From Diphasiastrum complanatum (taxonomy: Eukaryota; Streptophyta; Lycopodiopsida; Lycopodiales; Lycopodiaceae), in the NCBI GenBank assembly GCA_029204225.1, contig CM055101.1, positions 7,543,710 through 7,607,709 of the forward strand: a stretch of DNA of 64,000 bases, given 5' to 3'. The translations under genes were made by a program, and so were the position numbers. Under the pieces are notes generated by a model, which was not told the DNA's origin, made no database searches, and saw only the letters and a program-made list of their open reading frames with translations. Below are positions 52,353-63,479 of this stretch, piece after piece; position 1 is the stretch's first letter; each line of letters opens with the position of its first letter.

Positions 52353-53106
52353 ACTCTTCATGAAAATCAATCTCAAGGCCTAAAATGTAATGGATCTCTC
52401 CTAATCTTGCATTTAAATTCTCCTCCTAATGCATCCTTAGTTTCTTGAACTATCATCAAACAACTTCCACTAAGAATAATGTCATCTACATATATTAGAA
52501 GAATGACATATTACTACCATCAAACTTTAAGTACATAGAAGGATCATAGTCACTAAGCACAAATCCTAATGAGAGTAGAAAGTTGTTGAGTCTTGAATAC
52601 CATGATCTAGGTGCTTGCTTCAAGCCATAAAGACTTCTAAATAGCAAACACACCTTAGATCTATCCTTGATAAATCCTTGAGGTTGTTCCATGTATATAT
52701 CCTCCTCAAGATAGCCATTCAAAAAAGCGTTGGAGACATCAAGTTGATACAATTTCCACTTAAAAAAGGCAAGAGAGATTATGATTCTTATTGTCACCAT
52801 CTTTGCTACAGGAGCAAAGGTTTCTTCATAGTCAAGGCCATTTTTGGTACATTCACACAAGGTTCTATTCTTTCTTTCAGCCACCCCATTTCGAGATAGT
52901 GTATATGCACAAGAAAACTCCCTTTTAATGCCTTCAAGCTCACAATAATCATGAAATTTATTGAAAGTGTACTCACCACCTCCATCACTTCTAAGAATCT
53001 TGATTTTGAATGAAAATTGCTTTTCAACTAGAGCTTTGAACTTTAGGAAATAGTCAAACACCATAGACTTTGAAATATAACCAAGTAAATCTTGTGAAAT
53101 CATCAA
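52353..53106 (-). pseudogene. In-frame integrase-RT deletion fusion
   Basis: The 203-residue minus ORF 52,495-53,106 has integrase core motifs (LRSDGGGEYTFN with the second catalytic Asp, RNGVAERKNRTLCECTK with the Glu). These pass straight into RT at NGLDYEETFAPVAKM, then QLDVSNAFLNGYLEEDIYME and SLYGLKQAPRSWYSRLN. The integrase C-terminus, linker and first part of RT are deleted in frame. The RT active-site box YVDD follows in another frame near 52,485, so RT is also broken. Confidence 0.85.
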
Positions 53107-53112
53107 TGAAAG

Positions 53113-53760
53113 TTACAAAGCAAGTAGCACCACCTTTTCTCTTTGAAGATGAAAAGTGCACATCCGAGTGTATGAGCTTAATGGATGTGTAGTCTTGATA
53201 GATGACTTTGAAAAAGGCTTCTTATGAGACTTGGATATGGCACAAGCCTCACATGGCTTGAAATTCTTGGAGATAAGATTAGGCAGGCCAATAGCTTTGG
53301 CTTTCTTGACCATGGAAATCATAGAATTATAGTTAGGATGCCCCAACCTTCTATGCCATAGTTCCTCCAAAGAAATATGAGAAGCAAAAGCACCATCACA
53401 AGAGTTAGCATACTCTTTGGGATCAAGCTTGTAGATTCCACCATATCTAGACCCAAATGCAAGGATCTCATCATGCTTCTTGATTGTACATGTATCAACA
53501 TTAAAATCCAGATCTAGTCCACTATCAAACAATTGCCCAACACTAATAAGAGTTTTTGTTAACTTAGGAACAAAAACTACTTTAGATAGAGAAAGAACTT
53601 TTGATGATGAAAGCTTTAAGGGAATGGTCCCTATGCCTTCAATAGTACACTCATGATCATTTGCTGTATAGATGGACTTCTTGGCTCCTTCATAAGGTGT
53701 CATGGATGAAAACGAATGCTTGGAGCTACACATATGTGAGGAAGCTCCACTGTCGATTTA
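53113..53760 (-). pseudogene. Copia protease and integrase zinc domain, 52-56 kb element
   Basis: The minus strand has the protease motif IDSGASSHMCSSKHSF at about 53,710-53,757, preceded by a stop in place of the residue before Ile. ORF 53,113-53,733 then gives SVGQLFDSGLDLDF and the integrase HHCC domain (LWHRRLGHPNYNSM, CEACAISKSHK). A frameshift separates it from the integrase core. Confidence 0.8.
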
Positions 53761-54707
53761 CCATGAACCATCCTTCTTGAAAGGTGATGAAGAAAAACTC
53801 GAGACCATAAGAGATCCCTCTCCATCACTTGCATGAGCATCTTCCTTCTCTTCATTGGAAATGTTGGCTTGCTTGAATTGACTCTTCTTCTTGAAGCAAT
53901 TGGTGGCATAATGCCCCTTCTTGCCACAAAAGAAACACTTGACGTTTTTCTTCTTCTTCTTGGATGTGAAAGCTTGAGATGACTCATCCTCTTCTCTTTC
54001 TCCTTGGAAATAAGATTGTTCTTGCTTGAAGAGGGTTGGTGTTGATTCTTACTTCTTGACTTGTGCTTGTCTTTGGTAAAGAGAGCTTTACCGTCAATGT
54101 TGAGAGACAATTTTTCCATTTTCAAGAGTTTATACTCTTGTCTTGATTCTTCAGAAATGAGCACACTTTGGAGTGCTTCCAAACTTGGTAGCTCCTCCTT
54201 AATGGCATAACTCTGAACAAGGTTGTCATATTCCTCCTTTAACCCATTAAGTATGACTTGAACAAGTTCATTTTGGTTGATGGAGTCTCCTATGCATGAC
54301 AAATCTCTATGGAGATCTTTAACTCTCATTACATAAGTTGAAGCACATTCATCACTTCTCTGTACACTTTAAAAAATTTGGTTTTTTAGTGTTAGAAGTC
54401 TAGAAGTATTCTTTGCCTCATAGATGGACTTGAGAGTATCCCAAGCATCTTTGGCATTAGTACAAGCACCAATTTCTCTTAAGATGTCATTTGAGACATT
54501 CAATTTAATATAATGCAGAGCCATCCTAGCTCTCTTTTTGTACTTTGTAATTTCTTGAGGAATTTGTGGTTCTTCTTCAATTCCAAGTACAATATCCATC
54601 ACATATTGTAGAATTAAGACAGATTCCATCCTAACCTTCCAAATTGAGTAATTGGAGGTTGACAATCTTTCACTTGCTTCTAATAGAAAGACACCCATTG
54701 AAGTCAT
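53761..54707 (-). pseudogene. gag: Copia Gag, 52-56 kb element
   Basis: Starts MTSMGVFLLEASERLSTSNY at 54,707. The N-terminal domain runs to LLTLKNQIF (54,369). The second ORF (from 54,329) continues with LVQVILNGLKEEYDNLVQSY and a basic tail. The zinc knuckle near 53,920 is read out of frame in the long ORF (a FFCGKKGHYAT-like series in another frame). At least two frameshifts. Confidence 0.8.
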
Positions 54708-55449
54708 AAAGAATGATGGAAGTCAAAAAAGATGATGAAAAAATTGCTTATCTTCTCACTATAGGAACCAATCAAGGGCAAAAAACCAAATCCTATGTAA
54801 GACAAAGCAAAAAGCTATGAGATAGATCTCACTGGTTTGACAATCTCTCTAAAACAAGATTTGAATCATCAAAAAAGATGAAGTATGGCAAAAGTTATGG
54901 TTCTATGAATTTCACACATGTGAAATACTCCAAAAAATGTCAAATTGACTCAAATACAATCTATTTGTATGAAACAATTTGTCTAGAACCTATAAATTTT
55001 GTCTAAATCACATATAGATGAGATTGGTCAACTTCTGGATGATTTTTGTGATCATTCAAGCAATAAATGACATGTACTCACGATTTGCCACAGGTCTAGG
55101 CACCCTACCTATGACTCTTCAAAAGCTTATAACTTTTGATTGGCTTATCCAACTGTCATGATTCAAATTGCATCAGATTCTACACATTTTTAGTTTTCTG
55201 GTGGGCCAATTTGCATGACAATTGGATCTAAGGTGAGAGAGAACCACCAAACTGAAAATGGACGGATTTCACACATGCCAGCACCTGAAATTCCGTACAG
55301 TACCTGATCTGGACCATTCAAACTGGTTTGAAGCCCTAAATCACCAAAAAATTGCAAACTAGCTAGAAATAGAATCTAGACAATTCCTAGCTTGAAATCT
55401 GATCAAATTTGCAAACTTTTTGATTAGATTTGCTTGTAAATCTTAGGTA
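54708..55449 (-). other. Leader of 52-56 kb copia
   Basis: About 740 bases, non-coding. Contains the palindrome variants TTTCACACATGTGAAAT at 54,910 and TTTCACACATGCC near 55,268, the latter followed by CCGTACAG as in the intact element's leader. Confidence 0.6.
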
Positions 55450-55462
55450 GGCTCTGATACCA
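55450..55462 (-). other. Primer-binding site, 52-56 kb copia
   Basis: The minus strand reads TGGTATCAGAGCC next to the LTR. Confidence 0.92.
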
Positions 55463-56042
55463 TGATGAATTCACATGCGTGGGACGCCCTACACATGTAC
55501 TTTTGATCTCCTAAGCCCAATAATACCATAAAGATCAGACTAGCATTGATTGACAATAGGAAAGCTAATCATACAAGAAATATTATTGTGTTACAAGCAA
55601 TATCTGTCAACAAAATATGAAACTAAGTGCAATAAATGCCTCAACTCGGCTAGAGAGAGAATATGAAAGTACAAAACTCGAGTAGAGAGAGAGGGCACAA
55701 AGAGCTTAGTCTCCAAATTTGCATTACACACAAATTTCATCATCTTCTGAATGAGAGTACATCACATATATATAGATCCATGGACTCTCCTCTTACTTTG
55801 AGTTGAATTGGTTCAAGCCACCTCAATATGTCTAATTGTGCCACCTAGTCTTTTCATGCATTAAATGTGGCATGCAAAGTACAAATGGCAATTCCTATGG
55901 TAGCTCGAGTTTCAACTTCTACCTACCTTGAATATTTTATTCTAAGATGGGTCTTTACTAAGCCAAAAGAGCTCAATGCATCTTTGGCAGTTTTAGGACC
56001 CCTACTTACAACATTAGATAGATTTTTCCAATATTTCAACAG
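55463..56042 (-). repeat. 5' LTR of 52-56 kb copia (580 bp)
   Basis: On the minus strand it starts TGTTGAAATATTGG, like the intact copia LTR, and ends ...TGAATTCATCA at the PBS. The boundary is fixed by the gtccc duplication and the PBS. Confidence 0.9.
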
Positions 56043-56047
56043 TCCCG

Positions 56048-59000
56048 GTCACTACTAAAAACACAGTAAACAAAATAAACTGTAAATCTAATTTAACTAT
56101 ACACTAAATACAATATCACATTTGAAGCTTATAAAATATAGACCAAATTGAATATGAATTCTAACTATCACTACATGTGGACTCTAATGCATGCCAACTG
56201 TTTCAAAATCAATTTGATTTGGTTTGATAATAGTGAACTTGAAAATATCAACGACAGAAGACATACCAAAAAGGTAATGATAACTATCTTCAACTACAAA
56301 AAAACTTTAGATTACTTTCTAGAACTGAATCTAGACACTTAAAGTTCTATTGAATTCCTAATAAATTCAGTTGCCATTCTTAGAACCATTAGGATTTGCC
56401 ATTCAATTGAACTCTCTAGAATACAATTAGTAATGAACTGAGTCTATTTCTCGACTCAGAAATACTCTACACCAAAAAAACTATATATTCATATAATTTT
56501 TATTGATGAATCATGATGACTCACAAATCATGTGTTTTATAAGCCAATATAATTCAAAGTAAACAGATTTTGGTGAATTCTCTTCACACTACTCAATTGA
56601 CCAATTACCTTTATTCATGAGTAACCAAGCTACTCAAATTAATTGTCAATGATTTAGAAATTTAAAATGTCTAGGTGCAGATCTCAATTGTACTAGTACA
56701 ACACCACAGTTTGATTTTTATCCAAATCATTTCTAAGTTAACAAATATATCTTCCATAAAATGATCTATTAACCTACAAGAAATTATTCTAAACAATACT
56801 TGCCCATATGTCTATGTTCAACAATTAGTTAAAGTATACAATATAAACCCGGCAACCAAGAATACATAGTAGATCTATACAAGATTAGTCGTGCACCTAT
56901 GAGTACAATCCCACTATAATCTAGCACATATACATATACCATTATCTGGGATTTTCCTCCAAATCCGCATATGATATGTGATCTTGTATCTTAACAACCA
57001 AAGAATCATATTTATCATGAGTAAAAAACATATATGAGAAATCTCTGAGACTGAAAACATATCCACCCTCATGAGTTTTTCAACCCAACTTGAGTCTTGT
57101 AACTCAACTACCATATGATTCTATTTCTCACGAGTAATAAACATATTTGAAATTTTTTTGACAGAACCATATCCACTTCTGCAAGTTTTCCAATCCAACC
57201 ATCACTAATAACAGAATTTTCCCAACTCAATCAACCACCCATATTGAACCTAGTCTTCAAACTCGGATTAGGTTGATCTAATGAAGACATTCAAGACTCA
57301 ATGGTATTATCAAATTCATGCCAATCTTGTACAAAATTTGGAATTACTGATTTTTGATCCATCTTTGTACTACTTATACATATAAATAATGATTTCAAAT
57401 TCCAAACTCCTCTAGTACTAGATTGTTTCTCACAATCCTAGAGAATTTTTGTATGAGTTTCAAATGGTTCCAATTTTTTTAGCATATTCTAAAATCATTC
57501 GAAGATGTTTTTAAACAATCACATTTTCATATATATTTTGGATTTTTTTTAAAAAAACTATGCAACTGATAGATTTTTTGATAAAATTTATTCCATCACT
57601 TTGCAACTTGCTTTTCAAAAAATTGTATAATTCTATTAAAAGTCACTAAAGAGATAATGTATGAAAATATTTGAATTTCAAGAAATGTCATTAACGTGTT
57701 TTTCCCAAAGGATTCACTCAATTACAGCTAGAACTTTTCTTTCAAATGTTTTCAGCCCAAGTGACAATAACCATCATCCATCTGAAATCCATCTAGGTGA
57801 AAGAGATGAAACTGAATTAAGAAAATAAAATACAAAAACTCTAAAAATTTCCTTGAGTTCCAAGTCCTATTTGTACAAGTACTAATTCACATGACATTAA
57901 TGTCCTTTGAAGGATAACTTCATTTCAGAATGAATCATATGAAATCAATCTAATGTCTTGTCTTCAAAAAATTTATAAATAAGGATTCCATTAATGAGAA
58001 ATAGCTTTTAAGGGTTTTATGATCTTGTAAATAGCGAGGTACCACATTAAAACTTGGATGAATACCTTAAAATTTCACAAAATCCAAAAAGACAACCAAT
58101 GGTTTCCAATGTTAGCTGTATGCAAGAGGTAAATGCCAACCATCAATATTTAGATCGTTCTCACACAAAAACTTTCTTTGGCAATCATTGATGTCCCATA
58201 CCACCAGCTCCAATCCCCTCTCCAAAGAATTATTTGTGTGTAGATCTTTTACAAAAGATTCATAATGATTCAATTGGCAACTATACACCTAGGATAGAAC
58301 TCACAACCAATTACTGGAGACACAAATTTTTGATACATAGTAATAACTTTTCAGTAGATGTTCAACATCTATCACAAGCATCAAGAAGAATGATTGTGTA
58401 AGACTCTTGAATTTCCAACACATTATCAACCTTCACAAGTCAGTAAACTCCATCCCTGATGAATTCAAAATGGCCTTTAACATGGATAATGATCCATTTG
58501 TACTAACAATTTTCTGACATATCCCATATGCCAAGAGTCATTTTTTTGCAAACAGTTGTATCATCATCTTAGAAGTTGCAATTACTCTTGGTTGCTAGAA
58601 TTTCTATCTAAAAATAAAAATTAATAATATTATAACATATGTTGGAAGAAATCTCATTTCATAATACTATTTTATGATATCCAATTCACGAAGTTAGGCA
58701 AGTCTAACTCACTTATTTTCATAAGATTATCTGGTCAGCCAATAAAATCACTATGTTTAGGTTAGAAAAAGTGAATCACATATTCCAAAAAAAACATTAT
58801 AGATAATTGAATCCAATGCTTCTTTCATAGTCCAAGACAAAGCAAATCATGATAAAAGATAGAACAATGCTCACAATCTTTTTTCTTCAAAAATTTCAGG
58901 TAGACTGACATAATTGTTCCCTCAGACATTAGGCTTCTTCTCATTCACCCCTCTCGAATATGAGAAAATCCAAATTTGGCAAGGATAGAATCTCTATTTG

Positions 59001-59049
59001 GTATAACAAAACTTTCCTTGCAAAGTGTCTCAATTTTCTCTTCATTGAA
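56048..59049. other. AT-rich stretch without genes
   Basis: No ORF above background and no retroelement protein motif over about 3 kb. CACTACTAAAAACACAG at 56,051 resembles a CACTA transposon terminus, but no convincing partner end is found. Otherwise unassigned. Confidence 0.45.
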
Positions 59050-59757
59050 TGCCACACTTATTGAAATTTCACAATTCTAGCTTAACCAATTTTGGTCACA
59101 TGCATTGTAATTGGCAAGATGGCCATGTAAATAGATGCCACACGTGGCAAATCACATAGGATGCTTTCCAATAAGTTCATTACTCATATTACATTGTGAT
59201 AGCATCTTTGAAATGAGGCAAAAATGTTTTTGGATAGGCTAGAGAAATTCTAGGATCTAAAAATAGCATGTTTTACATTGTTTTTGGATCTCGAGATCTT
59301 GATCCCAAGTTAGGGTGGATCGAATGACCTATTGGGATAGATGTTAGGGTTAGGGTATGATAAGTTCAGAGGTGCCCTAATATGCTCAGATCTGATCTTG
59401 AAATGTATAAATGTATGATGGGATCTCCATCCAAATAACAAGAAAAATTGAGTTTTTCCACTTCTATCATCATTGTCTTTTGGTGGCGAGTTCTAGCTAT
59501 TGGATGTGAGTGTTCTTATGCATGAATTGCTTGGTTTGGAAGGTACTAAACCTGTTTACAGGTCTGAGAAGCTTGCTGTAATTTACTTTGGTTCATTTGA
59601 TCGAATCTATGTGCCTAATGTGGAGTTAAATGCCAAATTTGCTAGTTTTGGTAACTAGTCTTGATTCTAGCTCATAGTTTGGATCTAGATCTTTGATTTG
59701 GCATCCTCCATCACTTTTAGGATTTATTGGGATTAATTTTGCTGTAAAATTTTGTCA
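59050..59757 (+). repeat. 5' LTR of a further copia element (left end uncertain)
   Basis: Ends AAAATTTTGTCA directly before a mutated PBS, the same terminal sequence as the 46-50 kb element's LTR. It has TGCCACACGTGGCA at 59,136-59,149 and a TATA-like TGTATAAATG near 59,405. The left end cannot be fixed without a second LTR. Confidence 0.6.
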
Positions 59758-59770
59758 TGGTATCACAGTC
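59758..59770 (+). other. Primer-binding site, worn
   Basis: TGGTATCACAGTC, three changes from TGGTATCAGAGCC, directly after the LTR end. Confidence 0.7.
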
Positions 59771-60562
59771 TAATCAAAAGTGAGATTTAGATTTGATTTT
59801 CTCAAGCTTAGATCTTAGATTTAGTAGTATTGGGTTTGCCCTTGTTACTAGTTGCTAATCTAGTGATTGTACCTTCAAATTTGGTTTCATTTGAGTGATA
59901 ATAGATAAAAGGGAATTTTTTTTGCTGAGTTATAGCTGCAGGAACCGAGATTGACCCATTTCCATTCAACCAAACCAAATTAGAAAGTTCTTATGAGTTG
60001 AATCTTGGAGTACATGTCTCCTAGTAGAGATTTTCATAAGGATTTGAATGCCACTTCTCTTTAGAAGTTTATATCAGTCATTTGAGAGCTTAATTAGGTC
60101 ATTATTAGGCTTCTTAAGGTCCTAAAATACACCTTTTAGGCTCAGATCAAGTGTTTTGATGATTTTTTGATCTAGAAGTGCAAAACTAGTGAAAATTGTG
60201 TTTCTATTCTACTCGGTTTTGGATAGGTTTGTGATTGAATATGTCAATGTGATTCAACCTGAATTTAAGAGGCTTTATTTGTAAGACATTTGTGTGTTAT
60301 AAAGTGCTTTTGGTTCAGTATAGGTGGATTCACCCTTCTTGTGAAGTCGAGATCAAGGAGGAGACTAGTTTTGATCAAATCTATAGTAAATTTGGATCTA
60401 GTTTGGATCTAGAAGATAGATCAAGCTCAAGATCACCTTAGATCTTGTTGAGAAGTCAAAGAGTGATTCATCTCAGGTCCCAAAGAGAGTGGGATATCTA
60501 GTAGTGATCATATCTTGTACAATCTATCTTGTTTATTTGAATCTATCTCCCTATCATTGAAG
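59771..60562 (+). other. Copia leader
   Basis: About 790 bases between PBS and Gag start, without ORFs of interest. Confidence 0.55.
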
Positions 60563-60597
60563 ATGGCATCCATAAGTGCCTATCTTTTGGATTCTAG
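60563..60597 (+). pseudogene. gag: Copia Gag N-terminus, cut by gypsy LTR
   Basis: The ATG at 60,563 gives MASISAYLLDSS, matching the Gag starts of the other copia copies here (MASIGGILLKAS, MTSMGVFLLEAS). Similarity ends after 11-12 residues, exactly where TGTTGGGC begins. Confidence 0.7.
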
Positions 60598-61490
60598 TGT
60601 TGGGCACTTAGTGGGCCCCACCACAGTACACTGTACATGTAGAGCAATAAGTGCGAGGGCACTGGCTTCTTGTGTGTATAAGCCCAACCCAATGAGCATG
60701 CAATTTGGTTTTGTAGAGCTTGTAGAATTAGGAATAAGTGACTAGGGGCCTAAAACTCTAAAATATTGAGAATAAGTGGTTAATATTGAGAATAAGTGGT
60801 CAAGCGAACATTTCCAGTACTCAAAGGGAAATTTAAGTCCCTTGAACCTTCGCCAACCTTCATAAACCTTTGTCAGTATATCATTAATCTTGGCCAAGCT
60901 CAAAATAGTCATAAAACATTGTTTTGAAGTATCTGTGAATATGACCTATAACTAGTCCAGCGAACGTTTCAAGCTCTCAAAAGTGCCAAATTGCCTTCTG
61001 AACCTTCGCCAGACTATTTTTTGCCATGATAATGTTCGCCTAATCTTCGCTAGCCCTCTGATCATCAATCTGTACTTCCCAGCAGCTCGACGAAGGTTAG
61101 TCTCCATTAGAAGGATAATGGCGAAGGTTCCCACTCCAAATCGTGTCCAAATTGTTTTCAGAACCTTCGCTGAACCATCCTTCGCCAACAAGAACCTTTG
61201 CCGAGCTCCGGACCCCACCCTCCCTGGCACCATCGAGGTCATCTATCACTCACCATTGTTGCCAACTGCACCGTTACAACATCCATTTTTTTGTGTGTGA
61301 TCAACTCCATTCAAATATGTGCCACCATACACTCATCTCTCAATAACCATTTCAAATGTCATCCTGTAAAATTTGTTAGTTATTCGTGTTCCTTTCATCC
61401 TTTCAAATCATCCACCACTGATCAGCACCCGAACAAGATCCACTTAGATCCACTGTTGCCATGTACCTTCACATTGTATCAATTCTGCAC
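60598..61490 (+). repeat. Putative 5' LTR/leader of gypsy element
   Basis: TGTTGGGCACTTAGTGGG begins at the break in copia Gag, and a gypsy gag follows at about 61,500, so a 5' LTR and leader are expected here. The right end and PBS cannot be identified. A striking cluster of (A)CCTTCGCC strings on both strands lies at 60,846-61,205. The preceding 5 bases (tctag) would be the target duplication, but the 3' end is outside the window. Confidence 0.5.
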
Positions 61491-61495
61491 AGTGA

Positions 61496-62210
61496 ATGAG
61501 ATTGAGATATGGTAGAATACTACCTACAGAGAATCCAGAGCTACATCAAGCAACAGCGGAAGAGATCCGACCAAATCAGCCAAATCCAATGGATCAAAAT
61601 ATTCCTATGCCAGCGGTACCTCTACAAGCAATCAGAAGATCTCCCAGATTGGAATTGCCCATATTTGATGGATCCACAGATCCTATCAGATTCTTGTAGA
61701 TTCATGGGCAAGCATGCGAGATCTATGGTGAAACCACCTCGGCAGAAAAACTGAAGCTGTTTCCAATGTCCCTGACAGGAGCGGTTTTAGATTGGTTTTT
61801 CAATCAGACGACATAAGAACGAACAGACTGGGAAGTGGTAAAAGCAGCTTTAATCACTAGATTTAAGCCGCGGAAGTTTCTTGAAGACCCGTTCCTCTTG
61901 CTTAGCAAAATCAAGATGGCAAAAAGAGAAAGGGTCAGAGACTACATCGAACGGATCAAACACTTGAGATCCGAGTGTAATGCAGAGCTTACTCCTGATC
62001 ATGCGGTCATTATGTGATTCCTAGCGGGACTACCTAGAAGCATCAGACGAGAGCTGAAAAGACGGGAGCAATATGCCACATTGCACGAAGCTATGGAAGA
62101 TGCAATGAGAGAAGAAGATGAAGGATCAGATGATGATTCTACAACAGAAACTACATCTCTTCATGCTTCAACTCCTTCAAGCATCAACCTTAGTCTTGAC
62201 AAGCTTGTCC
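61496..62210 (+). pseudogene. gag: Gypsy Gag, Retrotrans_gag domain
   Basis: In one plus frame: RSPRLELPIFDGSTDPIRFL, then IHGQACEIYGETTSAEKLKL, FPMSLTGAVLDWFFNQ, ITRFKPRKFLEDPFLLLSKI, KRERVRDYIERIKHLRSECN and FLAGLPRSIRRELKRREQ. This is a complete gypsy Gag core. In-frame stops occur at about 61,697, 61,815 and 62,015, and a frameshift near 62,200 moves the reading to the next frame. Gag assembles the particle. Confidence 0.85.
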
Positions 62211-63479
62211 AATGAATCGATGATGGAACAGATCATGAAGTTACACAAGCAGCAGATGGAGCAGCTCACAGTCCAATTTGACCAAAAACTTAAGGCTCTT
62301 TAAAATACTACAGCACCACAACCAGATCCTTATCAACAGCAGTATCCTCGACGGGACAATGTTTGGTGTCCCATTTGTATCCAAAATCACACTTCCAACG
62401 AGTGTCCGGTACTGAAGTAGAATTTGAAGCTGACACACAGATATTGTCATCTATGCAATGCGTCCTCGCACGACACTGCGTATTGCCCCTACAATCCATT
62501 GATCATACAGCAAAAGAGAACTCAATTTCAGACCTCTTATGCTTACCATCAAGGAGCACCTAATGCAGCACCAAGGCTTGGACCAGGCCCTCAACAACAA
62601 AGAATGGCACTACCAGCACCACCAGGGCCAAATAATTCTCAAGCAGCCCAAGTGAATCTCATAGCGGCAGAAGCTGAAACATTTCCCCAACAGGAAATGC
62701 AACAATGGTATGGACCTGATGAACCATTCATCAATCCTGCTATTAATGAGTATTATGCCACATACGTGGCACAGCCACAACGCCAAGGGGGTAGATTATA
62801 TGGATGTTATGGATGCGAAAAAGGACATAGGATTGTAGAATGTCCAAACAAAGAAATTTATACGCCCTTCTGTCACGAGTGTGGATATGGACATTGCTAC
62901 AAGAATTGTCCATTGAGAGCCAGCACCAACGCACCATTGAATTGGATTGCAGTTCAATCAGCAGGCCCAAGCACAACTCCACACTCAACTATACCACGGA
63001 GACCTCCCTATTGTAACGTTCCAGTGTTAGTTGTTACGTGAGCACAAAAGCGCAAGGAGGTAGCTCCATCATCACCACACTCTGTATCAGTGCCAACTGA
63101 TCAGCCTTCAACATCAGGAGGAGCGAGATTACCTTATCGGAATGTGAAGGATGAACAAACACGATATCAGAAGATCAAGCATTGGATACAAGAAGCACAT
63201 GCGGAGGAAGCTGCTCAAGCTGCACATCAGCCGATAGCTCCTCACGACATTGCACCAGAAAGAGATCAACATGCGAATGCACCGCAAGGTTCACCACACA
63301 GATCAGATGTGAATGTGCGACTACACCATCGGGAAGAACCATTCCATATGGCAGAACCTGAAGCTCCAAGGACGGAACTACTGACGAGCATCTTATCCAG
63401 CAGAATGAATATCTCTATTGGAGAGTTCCTTCGACTTGCACCTCAAGCAAAGGGTGTCTTGTTAGATTGTGAACATTGA
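62211..63479 (+). pseudogene. Gypsy Gag C-terminus with four zinc knuckles
   Basis: In the second frame, a glutamine-rich helix (MMEQIMKLHKQQMEQLTVQF) is followed by four knuckles: CPICIQNHTSNEC (62,372-62,410), CHLCNASSHDTAYC (62,448-62,489), CYGCEKGHRIVEC (about 62,804-62,842) and CHECGYGHCYKNC (about 62,872-62,910). A proline- and alanine-rich region lies between the second and third. Three knuckles have CX2CX3HX4C spacing. After them comes a histidine- and alanine-rich region (EEAAQAAHQPIAPHDIAPER) leading to the protease. Stops are at about 62,301, 62,418 and 63,039, with a frameshift near 63,470. Confidence 0.8.

Larger units (their letters stand above)
52072..56042 (-). mobile_element. 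Minus-strand copia with partial 3' LTR
   Basis: 3,971 bp bounded by gtccc on both sides (52,067-52,071 and 56,043-56,047). The 580-bp 5' LTR lies at 55,463-56,042, but only its last 281 bp remain in the 3' LTR (52,072-52,352), fused to the RT 3' end. RNase H and the polypurine tract are gone. Because the target duplication is intact, the deletion followed insertion. Several frameshifts interrupt gag-pol. Confidence 0.9.

Noticed and set aside
59340-59362. Telomere-like TTAGGGTTAGGG
   Set aside because: Only about two units, in a copia LTR; chance.
56051-60499. Complete CACTA transposon
   Set aside because: Terminal match is only about 8 bp, flanking triplets differ and no transposase is seen between the ends.
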